Shown: positions 25,701 through 37,300 of the stretch, piece by piece
Position numbering within the stretch: position 1 is the stretch's first letter
Layout: each line of letters opens with the position of its first letter
Origin: Klebsormidium nitens
Lineage: Eukaryota; Streptophyta; Klebsormidiophyceae; Klebsormidiales; Klebsormidiaceae
DNA: 64,000 bases
Direction of reading: 5' to 3'
Assembly (NCBI GenBank): GCA_000708835.1
Contig: DF236959.1
Location: 359,685 to 423,684 of the forward strand
Position numbers and translations under genes: made by a program
Notes under the pieces: generated by a model
The model's input: only the letters and a program-made list of their open reading frames with translations
The model's database searches: none
Told to the model about the DNA's origin: nothing

Positions 25701-27460
25701 ATGTTCGGCAGCCTAACTGAGGACAAATTCGAAATGTTTACCGAGCTCAACAAGCAAGTTTAGATCCTACTGGCCCAATGCACAAACACGTGTTTCTCAT
25801 CAACGAGGCAAAGCATCAGGGGCACAGAAGCGCTTTACTTAGTACTTCAGAATACCACCGACTCACTTGAGAAACTGTGGGTTCTGAAACAATCGGAAAC
25901 GTACTGGACAATTGGATGTAACATGTCTGTCTCCCGTTTTCCAAGCGGATTGAGTGCGACAGCGCGACCTTTCACCTGCAGTCTTTCCATCAGTTGCTTC
26001 CCCAGCGCCATGCTCCCGTGCCGGACGTACTCTTCCTTGGTGACCAAGTCGATGTGAGCGCCCACCATTCGCTCCACCAAGAGATTGCCCACGAGCCCCG
26101 GGTCTTGGTCCACTACAACCTGCAAAACACAGATGCTACAGATTTTCTCGAATGTGTCTGTTCGACTGTCCTCTTAGATGGTCTTCATCGATTTTGCCTC
26201 TTTTGCACTACAGAGAACGTCCAGATGAAGAAGGAACTATAGAAGATATAGAGTCAACTAGAAGCCTGGACATAGGTTCAGCACGTCTGCCAAAGAATAT
26301 TGTCACTTCCTGCTTTCCTCCTCTTCTCTCATGGTCCAAGAGTCACTGGAGTCATGATGGCCTGAAAAGAACAGCAGGGAATCCAGAAGCAAGTGTCGGG
26401 CTATTCGATGAGATACTTTTCTTGGACCCAGAACTTCAACGTTCTGGTCAGTTGGCAGAATCCCAGATCTTTTGCAAGTAGCTTTGGTTGAAGGGACACC
26501 CGACCACCAGAGAGCACTGCAGGATCCTGATCTTTATCTGGATCCCTCCGCTTGATTGTCAAGTGACTCTAAAATGCGGGTGCTACCCTATGCTGGCCCC
26601 CAACCTTGTTAGCTATATCAGAAACATACCCAGCCCGGCTTCACTGTTTGAAAACCTGAGAGACCCCCAGACTTCGACACGCAATCTATTTGAGCGAACC
26701 GCATCACTCATAGACCCTCAATCCAGTGGCGCCTCACCTTGCTTGTCCGCAATATGAGAAACGTGTCCAGCCCCGCGTAGCGCGCGGCGACAGCTGTCGC
26801 CCTGCAGTGGTTGCTCTGGATCCCCCCGATTGTGATCACGCAGTCTGCCCCCTGCGCTTTCGCATCCGCGATCAGAAACTCGAGCTTGCGCACTTTATTC
26901 CCACTCAGCTGCAACCCGGTGAGGTCATCCCGCTTTATGTAAACCTCTAGACCCTCCGGAAGATCTGGGAGGGCCCATCGGTGAATGGGCGTGGGGAATT
27001 GTCCAAGGTTCATGCGCGCGGGAGGGACGGGCGCCAGGTGGCGCGCCCAGATTGGTGGTTGGTAGGGCGACACAGACAGGAACTGGCGGTATGGGAAGGG
27101 CGAGCTTTGCTGGGCTTGTTTGGAGTCCGGTTTCTTCATGGAGAGGTCAGGGGAGGAGGAAGCCATCGGGACTGGAAAGTGGGTGGGTTTTGTGTGCAAT
27201 GCTAAGGGAAAAGTGGGGGGGACAAACCTGTGAATTGTTAGTGGGGAAGATATCGAAGGATGTGAGTTGGTAAATGAGTTGCTTTTGGTGGCGCCGGTCA
27301 GAAGATTGGGCGCTTGATTCCGCTTGCTTCGGAAATGTGGAGGTGTCGGAATTGCTGGTGGTCTTTTTAGTGAGAGGAAGCGACTACTGCAAAAGGAACA
27401 CACGGGACTGGGCCGGGCGCAAGCAGCTACCGCCATTGACCAGACGGAGAAAGCATGCAC
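22731..27460 (-). CDS. DCD: D-cysteine desulfhydrase (PLP-dependent, ACC-deaminase-like), 5 exons
   Basis: Degrades D-cysteine to pyruvate, ammonia and H2S; fold type II PLP enzyme. Minus-strand exons, all phase-consistent: 27460-26738, 26119-25976, 24685-24416, 23666-23509 and 22896-22731; 486 residues. The core starts at about residue 137 ([24 protein letters not shown]). The Schiff-base lysine lies in [11 protein letters not shown] (Lys189), followed by [11 protein letters not shown], the PLP-phosphate loop [10 protein letters not shown] and [11 protein letters not shown] near the end. The first 100 or so residues are Ser/Pro/Arg-rich and poor in acids, as in an organelle transit peptide; the plant enzyme is mitochondrial. 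ATG at residue 99 is an alternative start. The end is shorter than in Arabidopsis. Intron 2 contains three decayed copies of the start of exon 3, and intron 3 holds a telomere-like tract. Confidence 0.93.
24150..24190. repeat. Interstitial telomere-like tract in DCD intron 3
   Basis: CCTAGGACCCTAGGACCC is followed by CCCTAAACCCTAAAACCC and a further CCCTAAAA unit. It therefore mixes the 7-nt plant type (TTTAGGG) and the 8-nt type (TTTTAGGG) known in some green algae. The array is only about 40 bp and imperfect, so it is a relic or repair patch rather than a telomere end. Confidence 0.85.
24611..25180 (-). repeat. Tandem copies of DCD exon 3 5' edge plus acceptor
   Basis: The block spanning the exon 3 start ([20 protein letters not shown]) and its acceptor GTGCAG recurs with periods of 149, 171 and 159 bp. 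The acceptor anchor is at 24683 (real), 24832, 25003 and 25162. Copy 2 has a 4-nt insertion and copy 4 a 1-nt deletion, both breaking frame. Copy 3 keeps frame for [15 protein letters not shown] and then diverges. Only the copy at 24685 runs into a complete exon ending in a good donor. The extra copies are intronic. Confidence 0.9.
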
Positions 27461-28261
27461 AGCAGAAAAGCTATCCTAGATGCCTGCATGAGCTGAAACC
27501 TGCTCAAAGCTAATCCATATTATTATCATGGGCTCCAGAGTCCCTTTGCCCTTTTGAAGGTGTGAATAAGATTGGGGATGCCTAGAGGATTAATCAGTGG
27601 GCGACGTCCGACAGGACCGGCAAAAAAGCTCCAACAAGGTGTCACATTCCAACGCCTTTTTGCCTCGATACTCCTTCAAGTTACTGTACACTCCTTGCGC
27701 CAGGTACGGAGAACCGACACATAGCCAAGTGTAGGTCAACGGGCGTCCACAGCTCTTGACTTCCTCTAAATACAACTAATATGCTGTCAACATTTCACGA
27801 GGATCAGCACTGAAAAGCACCCATCGCGGCGTGCTTGTTCACCAAGGCGTTCCGTTCACTAGCGACATTGAACATTGAGTACTTCTGTAGGAGGGCGCAG
27901 AGACTTCTCTGGGCTCTGGCTCAGGCCTGGATCTGAAGCTCTTATATCCAGGCGAACACTTTATTCCCGCAATAAGGAGGGTAGCGGAAATATCGACGAA
28001 GCGCTACGGTTGCGACTGTCTGCAGAGCAAGGGCACCTGTAAAGGCAAAAGTTGTTGCAGGTTCCATGAGCACATCCGTGACACGCTCCGTAACTTGTTC
28101 AGCATCAGTGTTGTGAAGACCTTTAGAGAAGATAGATAACTCCATTCGGGCAGGTCCGGCTGCAAGCAGCCCATTACAAGGACTTTGTGGATTGGCATCG
28201 GCAGCAGGCAGATTAATTGTGGTGTCGGGCGGAAAATCTTCATCGGAATTCTGAGGGGAAA
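27461..28261. promoter_or_regulatory. Divergent intergenic region DCD / unknown Pro-rich gene
   Basis: About 800 bp between two divergent start codons must include both promoters. No TATA box, operator-like palindrome or repeat was recognised. Open frames here are short and unconvincing. Confidence 0.45.
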
Positions 28262-30121
28262 ATGGCGCATCAGACTGCAGATGACACTGGCCTCCAACAA
28301 GAACGGGTCCCTCACCCGATCATTCTGCCGGGAGCCCAGCAGACTTCATTCTCAAATAGTCAGCCCCGCCAGCCAAAAGCTCCCAAAATCAGCTCTCAAC
28401 TCCCTGAGATCCCCCCCTACTCATACACAGCAAATCGGTTCCCCCCGCCGGCAGATGCCCCAGCCATGATCCCCTCCATTCCCCACCCCCCCCGGAGAAC
28501 ACTCCCCAATTCCACCCCCCCGCAAGGCCATAAAAGCCAGACCGAGCAGCGCCCACAAGCGTCAAACCGCCTGCAGTTCTCCGGTCGCCCTCACGCGCCA
28601 AAGCCCATTCCTACGACCCATCTGCCGCTTGGTGCGCACTTCCCAAGCCCGCTCCAAAACCCGCTCCTTTTGAACGCCCAGCTGTCGCCCGCGCAACTCC
28701 ATGCGCAGCGGCAGCAACTGATCACAGCATACATGCTGCAAAGCGGAGGGGCGGCGGGGTTGGCTCAACCGGTTTTCTTCTCGGGGGGGGGTGTCCCCAC
28801 GACGCATCCCGCGCCGAACCCGCAAGCCCCAATAGAGGGATCCCCTGCGCCGAAGTACACGCAGATGGAGGCAATTGTTGCGGAGATGCGGGAAAACATG
28901 CTCAAGGTGGGGAAAACCGTCCTAACATTGTGCAATTCCTGTGTATCCCTGCTTCTTACAATTGCCTGTTTCAGTATCTCCCTGCTTATCGTTCCATTCG
29001 GCACGGTGCTGACAGCCGGACGTTGCTTGCTTTTTTGTTCGTCAAGGGGGTGATTGTTTCTTCAGCTCCTTGGTCCAAAGCCTGATTGCCAACCCATGCA
29101 GGTACTCAAGACCTCCAACTACAAGCGGTGCAAGTCTGCTAAGAATATCAGACAAGGTGCGCTCATTTGTATTGTCAACATGTCTTCTCAATCAGTGTCG
29201 TTCTGGCTGGTGGCAAGCTGATTCTAGACCTATCTGCACAAGTCACCAATCACTGCTTTTAAAATCATCAGCGTGCTCTTCCCAGACAAACTTGTCGTTG
29301 AAACTTCTCTGAGCAACGAGTATGACGAATCACAGACGTCACAGTCCTTGCTTTTAGCTGGTCTAGCAGACTAGTGTCCGCGTTTCTAGCAAACGAGTGC
29401 CGCCCTCATAAGCTGATACGGTCACCCATGGGTCAAGCAAAAATGGTAACTGGAACAGTTGGCATGCATATCAGGGGCATGACTTTGAATGAAGGCAATG
29501 TAGACCGCTGCACAATGTGCCGTCCGTCTTCGTTTGGTGGTAAGCTCTGTGGCTCGTGATGATGACGGAGAGCTTTCGACTCAAAGAACGACCGGAGAAT
29601 GAATCTGAAAGGAGGGTCTTTTTGACTTGCGGTTACCGAGACTGGACGCTCTTCATCTGACAGCGCTACGGCAAGTCCGGACGCTCTGCAAAGACATACG
29701 GAACGAGACGACGGAAATGGGGAAGCAGAAGGTGAATCCGCGGAAGAAGGCCCCCACACCAGAGGGGGAGGAAGGGCCATCAAAAAAGCATAAGGGCTCG
29801 GAAGACAAGGACGCGAAGAACCCGGAAGAGGGCCTCAAAGGGGATGCGGACGTCAAACATCCGGAAGACGTTCTCGAAACGGAGGAAGCGGGAGCCGACG
29901 GCAAAGAAGTACGACGTCAGGATGACGTTGGACCACGGGAGGAGGGGGCTTCTAGGGAGGGGGCTGCGGACGCCGCTGAAAGAAGCCCCCTGAAAAGCGA
30001 CCGGACTGTGTCGGGGACTGAGCTACAGGGGCAGGGGAACACGGAGTCAGGACGCGTTTACAGAAGTGAAGACGAGTCGGAAAAAGAGGAGGTTAGTGAC
30101 CAAGACTTGCCACCAGAATAG
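28262..30121 (+). CDS. Unrecognised Pro/Gln-rich protein with basic and acidic C-terminal region (3 exons)
   Basis: I do not recognise this gene. Exons 28262-28906, 29102-29156 and 29664-30121 join in phase (GT/AG borders) to 385 residues. Residues 1-190 are disordered and rich in Pro, Gln and Ser. A short run, QLSPAQLHAQRQQLITAYML, looks helical. The segment KYTQMEAIVAEMRENMLK, completed by the 55-nt exon (VLKTSNYKRCKSAKNIRQ) and the start of exon 3 (ALRQVRTLCKDIRNETT), is the best candidate for a folded domain. The last 130 residues are Lys/Glu/Asp-rich low complexity with nuclear-signal-like clusters (KKAPTPEGEEGPSKKHK). A nuclear scaffold or transcription co-factor is a guess. Start chosen at MAHQTADD; an in-frame ATG lies 45 nt upstream. 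Confidence 0.65.
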
Positions 30122-31385
30122 CAAGGCGCCAGTTGATCCGATGGGGAGAAATGAGGCAATCTGGTTGGTCGATTCTGTATGGAGACAACCTGCACTCAGG
30201 CTGGCTTCACCGCCCTTTGAAGTCCAGCCATTAGGCACCAGATTGCAGATCGTAGGTACTATGGGGTCCGGTGCGATGATGTAACGCCTCAAGTCAGTGA
30301 CACGAGTGAACTCCCACGCAAGAGCAACACTGCTACTTGTGGTCAATGCATGTAAGCACATGCGCGTTGCAATACAAAAGTACTTTGGATTAGTACGGTG
30401 GCCGTATATGGCAGCTAGCCGCCAGTATTTCAGGCGTAGTATCACATTTTGCATCAACAACATGGCTCGATTGCATGCATGATGATGTATACACGTCTGT
30501 GGACGATCTCAAACATCGATCAGTGCACGTTGATATATGAAACGATCTATGCATGTACTATAGTAATATAACCACATGGGACTGCAAGTCATTCAAGGAA
30601 CCCTCCTGAGCCACACCTGCGTGGACTGTGCGACTGCATGGGCAGGCCTGGGTGACACGCTTGAAAGATACTATAAGTCTTTCGGACTCGGAAAACTGGT
30701 CAACATGATCGGACCATTTCGCCGCTATATATGTAGTCGATCGCTGGCAATAACCGTTGCTACCGTCAATGTTGTAGTACGTTCCCCGCGGCCCCAGCCC
30801 CATAGAAGCTTTCTGATTCAAGCATAGACGTCGCAACAATCAGCTGCCGATGGGCAGAGCCATTTGGTTGACTTAAGAAACATTTTTGTGGTTGAAACTT
30901 ATGTATCATTTCTGTTACTGATTTAGGTACCCAATCTACAGTCATTTGTCCACTTCCAGATCATTAAAAGACCAAAACGAAGCGCTATTAGTTTTACAGC
31001 TCTAACTGCGTGCGTGCTTGCAAAAGTTTTAACAACGAGTTCAACCTAGAAATAACGTATAATCCTTTGACCATTGAGAGTTCACAGAGTCGAGCTTCTG
31101 CCAAAACTTGGAGACTACTGCAAACCCATGACATCAAACCCCGCACTGACCCACCATCTTGCCGCATGCTCGATTCCACGAACCAATCGCACCTGCTCGA
31201 TAACCCGCGACCTGAAACTCCTCGTTCTTCCCCCGATTGAGATTCTTCAGACGAAGATGCAACACCCACGAAGCCTTCCCAAAGCGTGCAACCGCACCCG
31301 AAGTTCTCAACCGCCCATACCTCCCCAGTTAGTCAGTCAACAACTCCAATTATCCGTCTCCTCTTGAAAACCCAGTCACAACCTT
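30122..31385. other. Intergenic, convergent 3' flanks
   Basis: Lies between the 3' ends of the Pro-rich gene and the ABCG transporter gene. It is more AT-rich than the genes, with no coding exon, RNA gene or repeat that I can support. Confidence 0.5.
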
Positions 31386-34300
31386 TTACCGCTTCTGGTA
31401 GTTCAAAAACCGAACCGCCGCCACTGCCAGTAGGAAGAACAGAACGACGAATCCGAGCAGGCACGCGAGCGCGACGGGCACGTAGCTGTGCTTGAAGCCG
31501 AGGTCCGAACGGACGAACTCGGCGACCGTCTGGGAGCTGGTGCCGTCCGTGAGCAGGATGCGCTCATCGGTGACGTCACCCAGCTGGGAGGCGATGAGGC
31601 CGTACAGCGTCCACGAGATGGGACTGGAAACGGACGGGAAAGCGAGTCGGAAAGAGTCCAAAGGTAACGACGTAACTTTCAAGCGTTATCAGACTTCAGG
31701 GGTTATCAGGTGCAGAGCATAACTTGGAAGGATGAGACAGACTTAAATATACAAAGAGGATTTTGCCTCGGGAGGTACCTGAATGATGGAAGATTACGCA
31801 TGTCCTGCTTTTTTAGTACGGGTGAGGTATCTCTTGTTTTGTGGACGAAAAAAGACTCGCTCTTTCTAAAAAGCGACCTTTGTCTGATAGGCAATACCCA
31901 ACTATGCCAAATTCTTCAGCAGACAAATCAGAGGCAAATCAGAAGAAACGAAGCCTCCGGAATCGACCAATGGAGGCAAGGAGAGGCTGGCTCTGATGCT
32001 TACTTGATGTAGTAGTACCACACCCACCAGCCGGGAATTTGCTGCAAGAGAGACCATGATGTTTAAGAAAACGGCACGGGGTCTTTGCATCAAGATTCCA
32101 GTCGCCTTCGTCATGAAGGAGAAGAAATGACAGCGGGACTTAGCAGCCCGATGCATGTTCTCCAGGATCGGCAACGATCCTCCGAAGGGCTTGAGATCCA
32201 GCTCAACAAGCAGCAAAGCATCATCATACATGACTTCAGACATTTTCAAACCCCTCCCGGCCAGTGTTCATATCTCAAACATTCATTTCTAGAGAGTCAT
32301 TATCTGTAGCACAAGAAAGTAGGGGGCGCTCACCGGCAGCGGGATGAGAAAGCCGGCGAAGAGGTTCCAGAAGGAGTAGAAGAAGGACGAGATGATGGAA
32401 GACAGCGCGAGGCCGGGCGTGCCGGCGACGGCCATGATGCCGTAGTACGTGAAGATGAGGAACGTCAGAAACATGACCGTCGTGTACTCGAAGAACTTGA
32501 CTGCAAGGCGATAAAGGGTCAGGGGCGCTCAGTTTCATCTCAAAACCACCGCAGAAAGTTTACCAGAAACGTCAAGCACGTCGCCATTGTGTATTTGAAG
32601 AACTTGACCGCAAGGCGGGAAACGGACGGAAAGGTTTCACTTTGTCAGAGAAGGTTCTCCTCACAAGCATCGTTCTTTCCGTTGCGCCAAAGCGCTGGCT
32701 CAAGCTCAAGAAACCTGAAGACCATAACCGTCGTTTACTCTAAGAACTCAACTATGAGGCGAGGAAGAGACGAAAAAGCTTAAGCTTGTCACAACAACTT
32801 TCTGCATCATCAGATGAATGGTAACGGATGCCCGCGCAGCAACGAGTTCAACAAATCCAAAAGTGGATGATTCACAGTGGACGAAGGGGAACGTCTTTCG
32901 CCCAACCTAAATCCTGTTAGAGTCACGCACCTGCGGTCCACTCGAAGTTGATCATAGCGTATGTGATGACGCTGTACACGATCGTCTGCACGAGCACGTA
33001 TGGGATCTCGATCGCGCACAGCGCGAGCACCCAGGCGGTCGGGGAATACATCCCGGCCCCTCGCTCTCGGTACGAGACCGCGCGTTCGGTGGCGAAAACG
33101 GGTTGAACCGAGGACGCGTTGGACACCCCGAGGAAGAGAACCGAGGCGTAGAGGGCGCCCATCACGTTGAACACGTTCTGCTGGGTGTTCCTGGGGAAGG
33201 GAAAAAAGCGACCGGGGTAAGCAACCGGCAGTATCGAGGGTGGAGAAACGGTTGATCAGGACGAGTAAAGAGGCAACCACAGCGGTTGGCGAGAGAAGAA
33301 AATGCTGGTGGTGGAAAACGTCTCAAAGAACAGATTGACTTCGGGACTTGAGCGGAAAGCTTGAAGTCAGCGGTGGCCTGTAAGATGCTGGACACTCTAG
33401 GTATAGCAAATGCACGTGCAAGACAAGAGCTTCCTGCTCCTCCGTTCTGGCAATAGGCAAGCTCCATACCAGATCCAGAATGGACAACCCCAGCTGTTTA
33501 GCCCCTCTTTTGGCCACACTCCCCGATGCTCTAGAAAATAAACGCGTCACTTTTACGAACCCCAGAGATTGTTCCCGCCCGCGCTGACCTCGATTTTTGT
33601 GACAACGGAAAGGAATCCCAAAAAAAAGCAGGAACGTCCACAAGCAGCGCACCTGCTCTGGCCGAGGTCCCAGAAAATGCTCCCGAAGATGAGCGCGACG
33701 CCCGTGGAGAAGAAGTAGCGCACGCCGTTGTACTCGGGCGTCTGCCAGTAGATGCGGCTGTTCTTCCAGAAGCACGCCGCGAACTGCACCCCGAAATCGC
33801 GCGCATGCTTCGCGTCGAACCGGATCGCCGAGGCACCCTCGGCGGGGCGTTTCAGCTTACCGATCAGCTCCTCGTTACGCCTGAGAAAGCAAGGATTACG
33901 GGGTTAAGCCTTTCTTCTAGTGGGTTAGGGTGGGTTAGGAAACGTCAGCGAAGTTTTATAGGAGGGGATTTGAGAAATCGGCTCAACTTTACGATCAGCT
34001 CCTTGTTGCGCCTGGGAAGCGGAAGGGTCTAGGAGGGTTAGGAGAAGGGTTTGAGGTAAATTATGTGGTATATGGTGGAGTTTGGTTGCAACCTAAGCAA
34101 ACATTTGGCGAGGAGGTGGTAAGGGCTCTGATTCGAAGGCATAGACGGGTTGGTGGGCTTGTCCAAATCCGAATACAACGACCCTCAGTGAATTCTTCGT
34201 TACTTTCTCGTCGTTAGAATGTTACCACTAGCAAGGGCGAGAAACACTTGAAGCATGAGAACTTGCCGAGATCATGAAGCTGGACCAAGCAATCGGCGGG

Positions 34301-37300
34301 TCCAGCGAAATGAACGTCCAAGTCGCCAAAGTGCCAAGCAAAGAGAGTGAGGCTCCACGTATGCCCCCAACATCTTGGCAGCAGGACATCGGCGCTCACT
34401 TGAAGAGGGAGCTGTTCTTGTAGTACTCCGCGAAGTCAAGGTCCAGCTTCTCCTCCATGCCAGGTGTCGTCACCTCGAGCATCCACGTGGACGGGTTGTA
34501 GCCGTCCCTGATGGCCGGGACGCCCTTCACGGCGGAGAAGTGCTCGATCAGGAACTTGGAGTGCGTGCCCAGCGGGCCGGCTGCAGGGGCGAGAGACGCA
34601 AAATTAGAAGTGGGCTCAGGACTTCCAACGGTTCTAAGGGATGAAAAGGACTCGTTCTAAGCTGTCGCCAAGTACGCTGGGGTTGCTCTGCTTCCTGCGA
34701 ATCCCTGCTGAGACGAGATGAAGTCGTGACGAATGGTAATGAGCGTTTTGTTACTTGGGTGCTGAAAGAGAAGATCGCGCGTTCTGCTTTTTCATCCGTA
34801 AAGGAGCACACCCAAAGTAAGAAATACAAAATAGACGCACAAGGCTGGCTGAAAGACGCTCACTCAACAAGAGTCGAATCAACCTTCCCTCACTCAGCAG
34901 GAATCATTTGGCACGGCTCAGAACCTTGAGAGACAAATGACCCACCGTAGATCACGTATCCCCCGCGCTTCATCAGCAACAGCTCGTCGAACGCTTCAAA
35001 GATGTCGATGCTCGGCTGGTGGATCGTACACACGACGGTCCGTCCGGTATCTACCGTGTTGCGGACCGTCCGCATCACGATGGCAGCAGCTCGGGCGTCC
35101 AAACCGGAGGTGGGCTCGTCCATGAAAATGATGCTTGGGTTAGCGACTAACTCGACGGCGATGGTTAGGCGCTTGCGAGCCTCGACGGGCAGGCCGCTCA
35201 CGCCGGGGGAGCCGACGAGGGCGTTGCGCAGCGGGGTTAGCTCGACCAGGTCCATAACCTCCTCCACAAACTCCTACAACGGGGTCACACAAAAAGTAGG
35301 GTTTAAGGTGGGTTAAGGACTGTTGATTAGTGGTTGAGAAGCGGGTTAGTAGCGCTTGTTGTCGATAGGCATCTGGGGCGACTTTGGCGTCTGGGAGATC
35401 ATTAAAAATGCCCTCTACATCTTGTTGAGGCAGATCTGCGGCATGATTCATACCGAACAACAAGAACAAGCAAAGATGGATCGGCAAGAACTGCTATTTA
35501 GTTAGCTATCGTGCATCGCTTCCTCCGCGGCTCTGCAACGATGATCAAAGAGAGTATTACGGGTCCCAATGGGCAAGACTGCTTTCCAAAAGTAGCGAAC
35601 AGCGAAGCAATAGCAGAAGCCACTTCAAGTATACAACACCCCGCAACCACCACGCAAGAGCTGCGAAGCCAGGTACAAGTCAACATCATTCAGTCAAGCA
35701 GAATCCAAATATAGTGAAATTACCGTGGCCTCACCTTGCGGGTCTGCGGGTCGACGTCCTTGGCGAGGCGCAGCCAGGCCGAGAAGGTGAGCGCCTCGAA
35801 GACGGTGGTGGACGGGCTGTGGATGTCGAACTGCTCCACGTAGCCAGACACGCGCGCGAACGAGTCCTGCTCCTTGGGGAAACCGCCCACGAAGATGTCG
35901 CCCTCGATGTACCCGGCTGGGGGGGGGGGATACATACGGTGTTAAGATAGGCCTTGCAAGAGCGCCTTGGTGAGATCAAGAAACATGTCCCTTTGGGAAG
36001 AGTTGCGGATTTGTTTTTGATATTTGGAACTGGCCGGGACGGCTGTTGAAACCTCACGCAGGTGCCGAGAAGTTGTCGTAGAAGCGTTTGATGTTGAGGG
36101 ACTGGTTCAAGGCGGGGCATGTTCAAGCATCGATATCCTTGCTGGTCCGCATCATGTATATACATGGCTCTTTGTCCGTAAGTCTCCTCTTCGCAGACCA
36201 ATCGATGGACAAGCTATGACGAGTCTCAGAGTGTTTGTCTTTCGACAAACGTGCCCTGTCCTGATTGCTCCCAAGCGCACGCTGAAAAGAACCCTGCGAA
36301 TTCAACCCTATAGCTTAAAACCTCCAGAACTTTGAAGACATGAAACATCCATACTCACTGGTTTTCCTGCCGGCCAGCACGTCCATGAGCGTGGTCTTGC
36401 CCGCCCCCGAGACTCCGACCAGCGCGGTGAGCACTCCCGGCCGGAACGCCCCGCTGCAGCCCTTCAGAATCTGCAGCTTCTTGCCTTCCTCGCCCTCCTT
36501 AGCCAGGCCCTGCAATCGAAAACATGCCACGTCATCGCGTGCCAAAGTAAATGTAACAGCAGGAACGTTAAATGAGGTTGAGAGTTTCCTCTTGAAGGCC
36601 TCTTTCCTCTCACGTCCCCAAGTGCTCACGTTTCCTACGGACGATTGCAAGCAAGGACAAAGGCTACAGATCGTCAGAACCGAGGAAGGATCCGTCGCCA
36701 TTCACAGAAGCACGCACGAAGGAGTTGAACGAGGCTCTCCAGAGGGGTGTGGTCAGCAGGGAAGAGTGCAAACGAGGCTACCACGAATACGCCTGAGACA
36801 GTTCAACCTGCCTAGCCACTCCAAAACTTGAAACTTGGAAATCCAAAAGTTGATTCGACAATTTGGACCATACTCGAGAGCATCCACGCCTAACACGACT
36901 TCTGAGCCGACTGCTCAACGGCTGCACTCAAAATGCCTTATGAAACGCCGCTTCATTTCTGATCCCGACCTTGGAAAAATTAATCCTGATTCAGAAACGG
37001 GAAATCTGAACCCACCTTGGGCACGTCCACCGAGTACCACACGTTGTGGAACACCATGCTGAGCGGCTGGAACGGCAGCACCATGCCGCGCTTCGCGGCG
37101 CCCGACTGCTCATAGTACTGCGCGAGCCCCGACGACTGCTGGCTCAGGCCCGAAGGCTGAACCTTAAACTGGGCGAGACCCGAGGACTGCTGCTTGACTT
37201 TGCCTTTTCCCAGGGAGGACGAACTGGGCTGTCCGAGACCGGACCGGGTTAAGCCGAAGGAGCCCCGGCGGGAGGCGGATCTGCCGGGCGCGAGCTCGAT

